Below, piece by piece: positions 11,901-24,700 of a stretch of DNA of 64,000 nt. A program made the position numbers and the translations under genes. Numbering within the stretch: position 1 is the stretch's first letter; every line of letters starts with the position of its first letter. The notes beneath the pieces were generated by a model. It was not told where the DNA came from, did no database searches, and saw nothing but the letters and a program-made list of their open reading frames with translations. This DNA comes from Lineus longissimus (Eukaryota; Nemertea; Pilidiophora; Heteronemertea; Lineidae), in contig NC_088309.1 of assembly GCF_910592395.1 (NCBI RefSeq), forward strand, positions 4,900,501 to 4,964,500, in the 5' to 3' direction.

Positions 11901-13108
11901 ATATTTGACCAATTGCTTTTCACCCTTTTGAAAGAAAGATAAAATGACGTCATTTTATAGCGATACGTTCGTGTTTATTACTCTACGGTATTTGCAAATA
12001 TATATGGTCCAGCCGCAGTGGTGTAGTGTCTAGGGGCTTCGGAGTGTAATGTCAGTTTATTGATATCAGACTATCAACCCACAACGTTACCTCTTTACTT
12101 TTTTCTTTCATTGAGCGCAAAAGCCGACTGGGTTTACCCGCCCAAATATCATCTTATTTTAGAGAAGACTGAATCATTTTCAAATTTCATCATTGCTACT
12201 CAATATTAGGCCCCTTGAGAACAGAATTTCTATGATAAGATGTTTGGTATACGTTGTAATTTCATCTCTTCTCGTCATCGGGTATTGCTGTAAAACATAT
12301 TGCTCGTTATAGTACCCTCGAAAATCAATTTTCCTCTACATGTCTCCCTTCGTGGTTATTTGCAATTTGGATGGTGTTCTATAGATTGGGGCAACCCTTT
12401 CCTACCGACTACATAGGCCTAATGGTGCGAACATCTCATTCACAGAACCCCCGCGCTTGTCGTATTTGATATAATACAAACTTCTCTCTATTTCCCCGAA
12501 TCTCTTTTTCATTGGGAATCATGGTATTAATGGCAATGTAACTGGATCACATTGAAGCGCACTGGTCATGCCTCTTTCCAAGCTCATCCGGTAGCCTATA
12601 TAACGGTAATGACATTGGAGCGCATGTCATACCTCTTTACAAGCTCATCCAACAACGGGACATGGGGAATGACAATTGACATTGAAGCGCGTGCCATAAT
12701 ACCTCGTCATCATCATTGGGAATGACATTGGAGGGCATGAGGAAATCACCTTCTCCGGCCCTGTACACAAACTTCTAGTCGGTGGACTGAATCGGACATC
12801 GCAAAAAGTTGGGGTTACTGTACTCATTTTTTCTAACCTCCGCTTTTCTTTTTCAGAAAGGTGTAAATTTCCATAGCGATGGTACAGAAGAACTCGTCCG
12901 TAACTGTTACGATGTGTGCCTTGAACAAACTTATTCCGGTTTCGCTTTCGGTTTTGGCACCATGCACAGCACCCATTTTTGCTGTGACGCCTTCAAAAAG
13001 CCATGTAACGGAGGAAACACTATTCGCTCGGTGAAAACAACATCCTGGATTATGATTTCGACATTCCTTATGACATTTACACAGGTGTTCTTTCGATGGT
13101 GTGGTTGA
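8969..13108 (+). CDS. Ly6/uPAR (three-finger) domain protein, secreted, probably GPI-anchored
   Basis: Coding exons: 8969-9029 (61 nt), 11566-11744 (179 nt), 12857-13108 (252 nt); 163 aa. The first exon was found by requiring phase 1 at the donor. Its ATG opens a signal peptide (MSYHW then about 15 hydrophobic residues) in a different frame from the longer open frame beginning at 8851. The mature part starts CYKC (C32, C35) and has further cysteines at about 61, 71, 79, 97, 101, 122, 123 and 130, ending with the diagnostic CC...PCN of LU domains. Ten cysteines allow five disulfides. A hydrophobic tail at about 144-159 after small residues (NGGN, 131-134) fits a GPI-anchor signal, although the last residues RWCG are somewhat polar. 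Ligand and role are unknown; family members act in cell-surface signalling, septate junctions or channel modulation. Confidence 0.82.
9030..11565 (+). other. Ly6 gene intron 1 (low-complexity and small duplication)
   Basis: A 2.5-kb phase-1 intron. It holds two homopolymer C tracts (11331-11343, 13 bases; 11477-11496, 20 bases) and a diverged tandem duplication at 11104-11280. No coding exon that would keep the reading frame was recognised. The open frames here are short and lack similarity to anything I know. Confidence 0.5.
11104..11280. repeat. Two-copy tandem duplication, period about 89 bp
   Basis: The word ctcactatgcttgtga occurs at 11162 and 11251. Each copy is preceded by a ccgtctct word and an aggc/agggc stretch. 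Copies are diverged by several substitutions and small gaps. Confidence 0.65.
11745..12856 (+). other. Ly6 gene intron 2
   Basis: Phase-0 intron with donor gtaggt and an acceptor after ctttttcag. Apart from the short tandem repeat at 12533-12745 I see no structured element or extra exon. Confidence 0.5.
12533..12745. repeat. Imperfect short tandem repeat (about 60-70 bp units)
   Basis: Units share the pattern gacattg(g/a)agcgc, then tcat(a/g)cctc and aagctcatcc. At least three clear units plus a partial fourth lie within Ly6 intron 2. Unit length varies, so this is an old, decayed array. Confidence 0.65.
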
Positions 13109-14335
13109 CCTTTATTGACAATTCAGATTATTAATTTTTGTTTTCATTCCTAAGGACGCGTCAGTTGGTTCTGACGTCATACGTCATGAGTCTGCTGAAA
13201 AGAGACGAGTGACAATCGCTTTACCATTCAGTATTGGACCTAAATGTACATACAACCTGTAGCATTCATGAAAACTCTCAGCTACATTTTGAAATACATG
13301 TTATATCTAACCACAAAACCCATCAAATGCCCAAAACTAAATAAGCTTGTAAACATCAGAGTCTTTCAAAGACTCTAGTGAGCGGACGCAGAAACTGTTA
13401 CCATGGTAACCATCATCCTGAACCTCATGGTCTATATACTCCCTTTAAACGTATAGCCGAGATGAGATGCAAAAACCTTGGTGGTCAAGATGGGTAACAA
13501 TGTCACCAGTGGAGAAGATGTATGTCATCTCATTTATAGTAATTCGAATAATCATCTAGTTTGCTCATTTTAATGAAGAATAATATGTTTTGAATATTCC
13601 TGGGACGCCCCAGTATGCTCAGACAACGGGTAGGAGAAGAAAAATGTATTATTATGAAGTTTATGCTTATATAAAGGTTTAATCGTTTTCAATTTGATAT
13701 GACCGATTAATTCCTGATATGATACATTTTGCCCAAGGGAGAACATTCACGAATTAATTTGCTCATTCATATATATTGTGATGAATGAGCACATATAAAC
13801 TGAGTGAATGTCAGCCCTTGGTGCTTCAAGATGGTACTAACCTATAGAATGCGTCGTTGAACAAAAACGCTTTATATCAATAATCCATCGCTTTTAATTC
13901 AGGTCTTTCTCTTTCTAAATCTATGCATACATTTTTAAACTTTATTGTCATAATGTAAATACATTTTCGAGTATTGAGGTAACATTTTAACCTGATTAAA
14001 CTTTATCAAGGACTGCATCTTTAGTTTCAATTTGTTAATGCATTTTCACCAAGTCTTTGGAATCTTGACGTACTAGGTTGTGACAATGTCTTCCCAGTGC
14101 AATTCCTGCTCATTTACTCCGATTCTATCAGCCTTTACCAGGGCAATGCCATCATCCCCACCACCCAGACATGTCGAAGACGATTCACAACCCGAAAAGA
14201 AACTGGACGGCTAATCGAATCTTGTCATCGAGATTTGATTGTGAAATTTTTCAGCCTTGCAAGACTTCAAAATGCGGCCCACAGAATGAATATGATGGAT
14301 CGAGGGCTCATTAATTAAGTTATGCCATTTAGACC
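13109..14335. other. Intergenic, convergent end of Ly6 and AP-3 beta genes
   Basis: Ly6 3' UTR and intergenic DNA. I found no coding block, RNA gene or strong repeat. The segment around 14230-14310 shares words with the adjacent tandem repeat (aaaatgcggcccacagaatgaat). Confidence 0.45.
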
Positions 14336-14783
14336 TGGTAGTGACATTGGTCTTGTAAGGCATCTCGTGGATGGCTCGTCAATTGTTTTCATCAAGACTG
14401 ATTGTGTCACTGCCCTTGTATAAACGTCTTTAAGGAGGGCTCATCGAGTCTTGTCATCAAGATCTGGTTCTGACCATGTCCTTTGTAGAAGCATTTTACT
14501 TTTCATCGAGATCAGGTTGTGACATTGTCCTTTGTATAAACATCTCATCAAGTCTTCTCATGAAGATGTGGTTGTGACATTCGTTTGTCTTTACTTCAAA
14601 ATGCAGCCCACAGAAGGAATGGTGTGACATTCCAGTTTGTATGAGCGTCTCATGGAATGAAGGCTCATTCAGTTTTGCCACAAAGATCTGGTTGTGACAT
14701 TGCCCTTTTTACAGGCGTCTCATGGAGGGCTCATCAAATCTTTTCATCAAGATCTGGTTGTGACATTGCCCTTTGTATAAACA
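14336..14783. repeat. Degenerate tandem repeat, units about 50-70 bp
   Basis: About seven units start with gtgacattg(t/c)cctttgtataaac and continue with tctcatggagggctcatcaagt and cttgtcatcaagatctggtt. Units lose or gain internal blocks. The array lies just beyond the probable 3' end of the minus-strand AP-3 beta gene. Confidence 0.7.
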
Positions 14784-14833
14784 TGTTAAGCATAGACAAA
14801 TACAAGAAGGCAAGGTGTTTGTTCTGATCAAAC

Positions 14834-15767
14834 TTTATTTTTCATTGAAATATATAATTTCCAGGACACGATTAATTTCTTGGTAATACTGGAGACCACA
14901 TCACAAACATAAGCAAAATATTAGCAAATGTAAATTGAGGAAGAAACAAATTATCTCATCAAATAAGTAGAGAAATAATGCAATTGACAACACATGACCA
15001 ACAACTAGGAACAGCAGGCACATTACGAGGCATAGTGTTGCCAAATAAGGCAATGACGCAATTATAGGCCACTGCATCAAATCAAGTGCTTTTCCCACAA
15101 CATTTTTTACCGTAACAGTTTTACTGTTTACCTGAATGCTCCGATATTTGTAGGACAGGTCAGTCATTTTATAGGCAAAGCAATGGTATTGTTAATTCCA
15201 AATGTTAGATATGGGGCATATTGAGCCTTCAGCATTGCATTTTGTGTTGACTCACTTCAAATGTACACATAGATGTACCGACACAAGACAAAAGAGACAG
15301 ACAGTTCTATCAGGGACAGTGGACAGGACAATATGCTATACACTATGTACAACACAATGGTCACACACAGACCAAACCAAGAGGAATGAGGTTGGTTTAT
15401 GTCCTGCATGATTACATGTACAACCGTGTACAATCAGGACAATTTAATCTGAGTATAAAGAATATACATATCATGGCATGCATTTGTCAAGGACAGCCAA
15501 TCAGAAGGTACGACCAAGCCATAATCAGATTAATCAATATCAGCAACAAACATACTTTGTTTTTAGGGTCCGTTCTAATGCGATGTCATGTTATTTAACT
15601 CTTTTTTTACATAACTGATGTGGTCAGTAATATCATATAGTAGTTCATGCTGCAAGCAGTCTTTGACGGAATGACCCCAGAGATTACCTTGAATATAGCT
15701 ATACATTATGCATCCTACGAACGAGTTGCGCCAAGGGTGCCCAATTTATAAACAGCGATCAATAAAA
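14834..15767 (-). other. Probable 3' UTR of the AP-3 beta gene
   Basis: Sequence downstream of the AP-3 beta stop codon on the minus strand. A minus-strand AATAAA (plus-strand tttatt at 14834-14839), followed by a T/G-rich stretch, is a plausible polyadenylation site. No other gene signal is visible in the interval. Confidence 0.45.
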
Positions 15768-18700
15768 TCATATCCGAGACAGAGAACTTTTGATATCTTT
15801 TAACAACATTGAACCTATCACCATTTTCTCACAGTTAACAACTATCGACACCTTACTACCACTAGCGGTGACTTTGACTAGCACCAATGACCCTGTCCCC
15901 ATTGTCTTTGCACAGTACTTGTATTCATTTTCGTTCATTCCTGGCACTTGGATCACGTTCGCTGCTTCGTAAACTTTACTGCTGATCACTCCTGGGTCCC
16001 GGTTACCAGATGGTACTTCTATGCTGCTGGAATTTTCATTCATACCTGTTAATTTACCTGAAATAAAATAAAATAATTCTCATCTGAAAGCGCTGGGTGA
16101 ATGTGGGTGAATGGTGGATATGAAATGGATGGCGAAGAAAAAGACAGAACAAAATGGCCAAAGCTGTTGGTGGCTCATCAAGAGGGACATACAGCAGGAC
16201 AAGGTCATGAGGCATGTTTTGAATTTGCCCAAGGAGTCAGATAGAAAACCCTTTTTGGGTTATCCATCTAATTATGTAACTTCGAACCACCTTTTACTAG
16301 AACCTTTTTTAATGGATACTGATGTTGTGGTGCTTGTTAGCTAACTGTGGATTATAATTAAAATGCACTCAATGTAATTGATGTCTATAATGATGTATTC
16401 TTGGTTATAACTTTTTCGTCTCTTACTTTGCTCTCTATTAAATTCGTTTTCACTCATCGAAATCGGCTGCAATAATTCTCCCACAGGTGCCTTGACTGTC
16501 ACGCTAAACTTCCTTTCTGATGTACAAATCTCAAAGCTGGCAGGTTGCGTCGTGTCGTTAAAGTCAATTCCCATCGTGACTGAGGTGGAAGCACCACTAT
16601 CTAAATTATCTGAAACGAAAACTCAAATGAGTTCCGCAATACCAAAAATGTGAAGCAGCACTAATCTGAGTGCATGAGTAGCAAATATCTTTTGATTCAC
16701 ACCACATTCTCCAAATCTAAGGCTTTATGGAAAGGTGCAGACAAGGCATAGATATTGGCAGAAATCAGAGCAGACATCAAGCCATGCTACTTGAAGACAA
16801 CAAATTTTGGATTGCCCTCATGACTGGATAGCATGACATGGATAGCATGATCAGCAAATTCGTTTCTTTAACTTAAGCAAAATCCTTAACTTACTTATTT
16901 CTGGGAAGCTGTGCAGTTCCATTCCAGCCTGAAGCTTGCTGTTACCAACTCTGATCGGGACGACCGGCTTGTCACTCTTATTGATAAAATTGATCTCCAC
17001 GGAGACCATCTTGGGTGAGAAGACAGACATGGATCGAGTGAATCTGTACTGAGCGCTGAGGCCTCCACCTGTCATACGGTTCACCAGTTCAAATGTTTTA
17101 GTTGGAATGAAGACTGCACTCGACACCTACAAGAGAGAAAAAAGTCAATTTGTTCAGTGGCACATAATATTCTTTGATATGCTACAGTGTCCTGTGACCT
17201 GTCTCTACACTCCCAGCCATCGTCTTATGTAGTGCCCCCGAATCAAACCCACCGGTAAAAAACTTTGAGCAAAACCAAGTTAACTGGCTCCATTTACCCA
17301 AGTTTGTTTCTACATGTATATGCTTATCTCATGACAAATTCTTTTGAGGTTTGAAGCAGTTTTCTTTGTCTTCTCTATGAATATAGGCCACTTAAAGCTC
17401 AAAATAGCCGTCAGAGAGAAATTGAGCACCTGAAAGCAAATAAACTTTAACCGGCTGAACTACACCAAGTAAAATGCCTAGCAAACAGGAGATTACAACT
17501 TACCGCTTGTGAAGCTGACTTGACCTTGTCACTAAGGGAATGGCTACTGAGGTCAGAGGCCATGGTCGGGGTCAGGACATCACCAGGGGTCATGACGGGG
17601 CTAGCTGCAGCTGACATGCCAACTGAAACATGGAGGAGAAGGGGATTCTACAAAGCTGAGACCATCACTCTTCAATCTATAGCTGCTTTAAATAGTACCA
17701 AACAATTTGTACTAATAAATTCTAGCCAAAGCAGCACACCACATGACTAACTACATTTCACTCTAGCATGCCAAGTCACCAGCCTTTTATACTCACTGAG
17801 ATACAAGAGGCTGAAATATAGTTCTCGCATCAATATCAGACTCTCAAATTACAGCAAACCTTAACCATTAATCAGTTTCCTGGATCATGAAATCCTCTTT
17901 TACATGTAAGTGGCCCTACAGAAAACTTTACATGACATAAGACTATTTGATAGGTTTTTATTTCTCCATGAAATAAAATTGAAGAAAGCTTTTATGTTTG
18001 ATTTAGGACTGATCATCTTTTTTCATACTAACTATTAAACTAAACTTACGATCATCCAAGTCGAGCAAGAGGTCATTGGCACTTTTACCACCACCACCAC
18101 TCTCTTTTCCTTTCTTCTGAAAAATAAAGAGTTTGGATGAAGTCACTACATTAGGCTGCTTTGATACTGAAAGAGATGAACTATGTTTCCTTGTTTTGTT
18201 TCTTTGCTTTGACAACAACTCAAGGTTACATTGTTGCCTCAACAGAGAAAGACAGGGCTCGACGTATGACACGAGGTCAACCGTCCTGACCTTAGAGCAG
18301 GCTCTCCACAAGTAAAGTATAGATATTTTATTCCTTTCAATCATTCATACTAACTAACAGAGAATGTCCTCCTGGCAGGGGGATAGGCAAGGTTACCCTG
18401 TATAACCCAATGGTTCCTCACTTTTCATACCTTTTGAGCTTTCGGTGGTGGCTTTTTCTCTTCTTCACTCTCACTCTCCGTCTCCTCTTCACTTTCCTCT
18501 TCTTCACTCGATTCCTCCTCACTTTCTTCCTCAGACTCCTCCTCTGAGTCGGAATTTTCGGAGCCCTCCGTCTCCGACTTTTCTGTCCCATCCTTAGACG
18601 CAGATTCCATTCCAGACTCTTCTTCTTCAGTGCTTTCTTCTTCTTCACTACTGTCATCCGTTGCAGAAGAATCATCTGAAAATTGCAAAGGAATATAAGT

Positions 18701-21700
18701 CATAAACTAATGATATGATTTATGAGCAAACCTTGGGCTCATTACAAGTTCACAGAAAGGTTACAGTTATAAAACACAGCTCTTATGTCTTTGAGAAATG
18801 TTGTCCGTTGCGATCGTCAAGTGGAACAAAGTAGGTATTTGCTCAGTAACAACAATAGATCTGATCAATCTTTTGCTGGCAACAGCAACAAGTTTGTCAA
18901 CTCACCAACACTTGATTCTGTATCAGAATAAAATGATTTCTTCTTTTTGATGGCCTTCTTGTCTGGTTTGATATCGAGCCACGGCGTGACAACCTCGACA
19001 TTCCTCATTGTTGGATCAGGGGCTTCCTCAGGCCATTCAGGAAGTTCTTGATAACCACTGGCTTTAGTATCCATCAGGTGAGACAGGGTGCCGAGCTGGT
19101 ACTGATCACGATCTAAAAAGTTATTTAAAAAGCTTGTAAAATAAAATCCCTACTGAATCTTTTGGACCATATAATGTCCAATCAGCAAGAATGTAAAGGT
19201 ACACATTCACCGATTGCTCATGAACTGAATACTCAAAGAAGTACTGAGCAAGGTTGGATGCTGCTCTTGAGAAGTGTTAGTGGTTGATATTCTGTTAGCC
19301 TGGCCAACATTGATGTCCTCAATTGTCTTAAGTTGATGGTCTGAACCTCAAAGAACATTTTGTGGGTGATTTACCTTTGAATTTCGACTGAAGCACCGGC
19401 GCGGGTTTGGTTGACAGGAAAATCTTCTTGACATGTTTGGCTAGACTGCCCGTCTTCTCCGTCGGCATGATAAGCTGACGCAGGAACCGTGTCCTGTCAC
19501 GGATGTCATAGTTCTGGTCATATTTAGCAAGGTTAAACACATACTGACTGAGCAGCTTCGTCTGCTTTGAGTTGGTGATGGCAAGCTTTGCAGCCAAGTT
19601 GAGGATTTGTAGCTTGACTATGTTTTCCTGAAAGCGATAAGAAGGAATGTTTGATTAGGCGTAATCAGTTAGTTCAGACAAATAAACTTACATTTTAGCC
19701 TAAAGTATGTCAGAATGCCTGGGTTTCCCAATGGCAAAAAACAACATCATATTGACCAGTTACTCACTCATGCTGAAGTCAAACCCAAACAGTCCTTCTC
19801 AAAATCCGTTATATTATATTTGAGCTGGACAATTTTGTATATCAATGTGTACACACCTCATTGATGAAATTCTTCGCCATCTTCCGCAGCACATCAGGTG
19901 CAATTTTTGGTACCCTGTCCGAGTATTCACCAATCAGCCAAAGAATGCTAGCACGTGCCATTGGAACAGTGATATTATCGGCAAGTTTCGCCATGTGTAT
20001 GATGATGTCCTTATGTTCTGTGGGCTGAAACAGCAAAGGGAGAATTTTGTAAAAAAAAACTTTTGTGGTTACCGCATAGTTATGCAACACCCCCAGGTGC
20101 AGATTCAGCTAAGCTGATGCAAACAAGGTTTTCAATCCTTAAGTTTCAATCAACTTGACAGAATCTCTATATTTACAGAATGCTGGATATGTCAAGCCAC
20201 ATGGTACCACATGGTAATCAGTGCGTTACCCATCAGCAAGAGAAAAGATTCTGGTTTTCATTTGCCGAATGTGCTGATGGAGAACCAATTTGGGAGTCAT
20301 CCATTATTATTTTCAAAAGAGTACAAAACCAGCACTAGGGGGAAGGGGTCAAGGTTTGAGAGTACTCTTTACCAATTAGAGTATGTTTGTACTCTTCCGA
20401 AAATGTTGATTATCATGGATGACCCATTGATGAAGCAAGGACTTGCACATTTAACATCTTGAATGTTTTCTGTCTTTAAACAGAACATTTTGCGTTGGAT
20501 CAGATTCAGAGCTGAACTCACACAAATTGATCAGCACTCATTATTGGCCAAGAGCAGATAACGTAGATATGACTATTAGGCATGCAGGATTGAATCATTA
20601 TGATGAAAGAAATCCATGCTGTTCTGATTTTTTTCTTTTACTTTTGTAGTGTACATGACAATCAAAAAAGAAGGATACAAACAGAATTGAAAAGAAGAAA
20701 AAACATTTTTTTTTACAATTATAGAGATAAGAAAATCAACAGAATTAAGTTTGGAGTTCAGACATGCTGGAAGATGGCTGGTTTCTATACACCTGTGATG
20801 ATATTCTTTACAGAACTATGATATTGTCTACTAAGCTATATTCCAAAATGAGGTTTAGCCCTCACCGAAAGGCAGTGCACTGAAAATGACTGCATCACAC
20901 TGCTTTTGACTGAAACCCCCACTGCATATGACTGTCTCAGGCATATCATTTTTTCTTAATGTTTTAAAACCACTGATTTTGACTGAAAGACCACTGCAAA
21001 GCACTGCCACTTGCATATCATTATGAACGACGTATTTCAAAAACACTGCCTATGACTGAAAGACCACTGATTTCCACTTCTCCAACTCTGATCGAAACCC
21101 GTGGCATTTTCAACATGACTGAAAACCACTGCTTTATGACTGGTGAGATTAAGACTTGATGGCAGTGTAAAGCAGTGGTAATTGCAGTCAAATTCAGTGT
21201 TAAATATCACCCATAATGCAACCTGAGACAGGAAGCTAGTATTAAGTTTGAATTTGATAGTCAAACATTCAAGAAATCATGGTAGCTCTTCATATTTCTC
21301 GATATTTACCCGAATTTCAATATGAGAAGAGGGGAGTTTTAGTCAATTTGAATTGGAACACATAAGGAGCCAAATGAATGCAAAAAGGGTAATCTGGACA
21401 GACACTGAAGTTGTATTTTCAGCAAATCAAGAAGGCTGTAGGCCCTATAGGTGTTGTAATGCATGCATACACTGCAAGATATCTGCATGTATCTTATCTT
21501 CATGCATCTACTGTAGGCCCTATAGGTGTTAATTGTAATGTATGCATACACGGCAAATTATCTGCATGGGAGCTCAATACACATCAATCAGTAGATCATT
21601 ATTCTACAGGCCGCGTGCAGTTACTTTATTTGGATGTCAATTTGATCTAGCTTTAATCCCTGACATCACTGACAGTAGCTATGTGCCATGTGTCGTTTCA

Positions 21701-24700
21701 ATTGTCTAGTAACCCATCTGACCACTGTCATTATGACAAAGTTTGCAATGACGTAGGTCAAGGACGTGAATTTGTCATCTTTTTACTGTGTCACGTCATC
21801 ATGCAATGGCGATGTCCTCTATTTGTGCAGATGACGTCATCACTGCCATATTGGACGCAAACACACCGTCTAAAAAGTAAAATAGGACAGCAAAAGTAAC
21901 AGTTCGTGCCTGCATGCCATTAAATAAATTATTCATATTAACACTGAAAATGACTGCTCCCTCCAAGAGGTTTTGGAAATGGCAGTCAAAATCAGTGGTG
22001 TTTCAGTGTGGATTCAGTGTGCTGCGAAATATTTAAATTAACACTGAACCCCACTGCCAGCCCTGTGCATGATGCATAGTGAGGAGTCATTTTCAGTGTC
22101 AAAAGCAGTGGAAATCAGTCAGCCTAAATATTTAAATGAGCACTGCTTTTGACTGCCTTACCACTGATTTTGACTGTCTTACCACTGCTTATGACTCCCT
22201 AACCTCTATTTTTGATTGCTGTATAACTGTATGCTTTGGTATTGCGTGACTGAAAAACACTGCCTATGACTGCTTTCCACTGATTTCAACACTGCCATAA
22301 AAATGTGAGGTAACACTGCAACCTGACTGAATCCTGACTGATATCACACTGCTTTTCGGTGAGGGAGGTGTCTATCAAAAAAACTTCTCCCTCCTGGAGC
22401 AAACTGTAGGAAGAATACTAAAGTGTATATGATAAAGGATATCAAGTGTGCATACCTATAACAGCAAAACTTTAGAGGGCAACGATGTGAAATCTAAGTA
22501 CGCAGATTTACCTTTTTAGGACTAAATGGGACACCCAAAGCACCCTTTTGCCTGCAGATTGGGCTAGCAAGTAGGTATGATCTGTCTTGCCTACCAACTG
22601 TAGGGATCTGTCAGTTGCTCTACAGTCTAATTCTTATAGGTACAGAACTTGCTTTATGATAGATAGCACATAGCAGATTGGTTGAGAAATTTAATTGTAT
22701 TTTCTAATGAGCCATTATTGGTGTGGTGTAGAGGAATTTCTTGACAACAGTAGCGGAATTCTGTACTGCAGAGCAGCCCTGACATCACATGAATCCCATA
22801 AAACGGCAGGAGAAACTCATACTTGTTATCAGTTTCTGATGGTAGGCATGACTATTGCAAAGTACACCCTAGTCACTCAATTGCTAACCAATTTACGTCA
22901 CCTAAAAGCAGGGATATTTTGACTTGGAGTCACACATAAACCATTACCTCTGATAAAGAAACAGACAGGATTGAGGACTATCAGTTCATGAAAACCTATA
23001 TTTAAAGGACTCAAGTACATATAGTGAGTTATTACCTAATACACCATGTCTCCCAGGGGTTCATGAAGGCGAGAACCAAAAAGTTAAGCGACTGATGCAG
23101 TGGGTCCACTAGACAATGCCGTTATTGGAAAAACTCAGTGAAATTCTAAGGCACACTAAAACAAATTAGAAATTGTCATTTCAAAGTAGGGTCAGGCCCA
23201 CCAGCAAGCAAGCAGGGCAACTCAAAAGAGTAGCACTTGACATAGTAAGCAGAAAAAGGCAATGAAACCAAAAGAACTAGTTTTTCTAATGGACCTACTA
23301 CATCAGTAGAAAAGAACAAACATATTAGAGCCACTTAAAACACTACTATACCATTTTAGAATGACCCTGGCAAAATGAGAAATGATATATGTGTTTGTAC
23401 GCAAGCTGTCCATGAAAGTCGATTAGGATCAATTGTGGGCGCGCCCTTTGTTTTGGAAGTGAGGAACATCGTGTGTGATATTGAAAGACTAACCCAGGTA
23501 CGTGTTGCTACGTCCAACAAGACACAGTCAAATTACAGGCCACTTCCTTGCCAATCTCAAATGTAGTTGTTATGAGATGGTAACTTAAACCATCGTCCCT
23601 TGACAAAAGCTCAAAGTAACATCTGCAATTATTTTCCTTCCCAAGTGAAAAAGCTTCCCTAAGTATCTCAAAGTGCACCTTATGTCATGTTTCATATCAT
23701 GCATCCCATCAGATAGGACGTCCTGTTTTGGGAAATCATAAGTTGCAGTGAAACCGTGCAACCGTGCAACTGTGCAAATTTCTCATCCATGCTGCCTAAA
23801 ATGAATTGTGCTGGGAAAAACTAAAAACACGTAGTGGTGAGTTAGGGCAATGATTATTCACCAGTACAGGTTAGACATCTACTAACTACAAGTACACAAG
23901 CAAATGTGTCTTCTTGATATTTTCATGGAACAAAAAAATACCAGTGACAAGATCACAAGAGCGCATTACTGCATTGGCTAGGCAGCTCAAAAGAACATGC
24001 ACAAATGTTTGGTAATGCAAAAATCACAAAGAAAATTCATAGTTCATATTAGTATCAATGGCAAACTCCTTCACCTTTAATTATAAAATTTATAGGTATT
24101 TGGCAAAAATAGATTTCACTACAGATTCAAAGAATGAAAGAGTAGAAATACTGGGTTTAAAAAGAACGCAACCTCACCTGCATCTGGAGAAGTTTCTTGA
24201 TGACCACCACACTCTCTGCCACCACACTCTCTGGAATAAAACATGAAATGATATAGGTCCATTTCAAAGGAAATATTGTCTTCATTCATCATTGGACCAT
24301 ATAGAATTCTCTGACTGACTGTACAGTGACATTCATTCCAATACTTTAGTACTCTTATCAAATTTTCCGAGTTTAGAGGAATTGAAGGGGGGAATGCTGG
24401 CTTATCAAGATCATTTTGACTTCATGACTCTCCCGACCCCTCAGTAACATGCATAGTGGAGATGAATGTAAACAAATCTCATTCATATGCAATGTTGCTC
24501 TAATCCTTGAGTATATTTTCTTCATTTTTCAACCTACCATCCCTGTTGGACATGAGTGAGACAAGACCATTCAGACAAGCATCAGTGATCTCTCCAATGC
24601 TGCTAGCACATCGGCCAATGGCTTGGATGGTGGCTGCTGCGAAGTCTTTATCAGAACTTGTGACGTAAGTCTGAAAATATAAAAGAATATTCGTGATTCC

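Larger units (their letters stand above)
20025..24177 (-). other. Largest AP-3 beta intron
   Basis: A 4.15-kb phase-0 intron between the exon ending LLQMQ and the exon beginning PTEHK. It contains the 1.5-kb TIR element listed separately. The remainder (22374-24177) looks like unstructured AT-rich intron, and I saw no missing adaptin coding sequence: the protein aligns across the junction without a gap. Confidence 0.6.

Noticed and set aside
18003-18344. 113-codon minus-strand open frame as an independent small gene
   Set aside because: It contains the 67-nt AP-3 beta linker exon (18050-18116); the rest is intron.
18418-18675. Lys/Arg-rich open frame overlapping the acidic AP-3 beta hinge exon
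   Set aside because: It is the +1 frame of the Glu/Ser codon repeats; the acidic frame joins both neighbours in phase.
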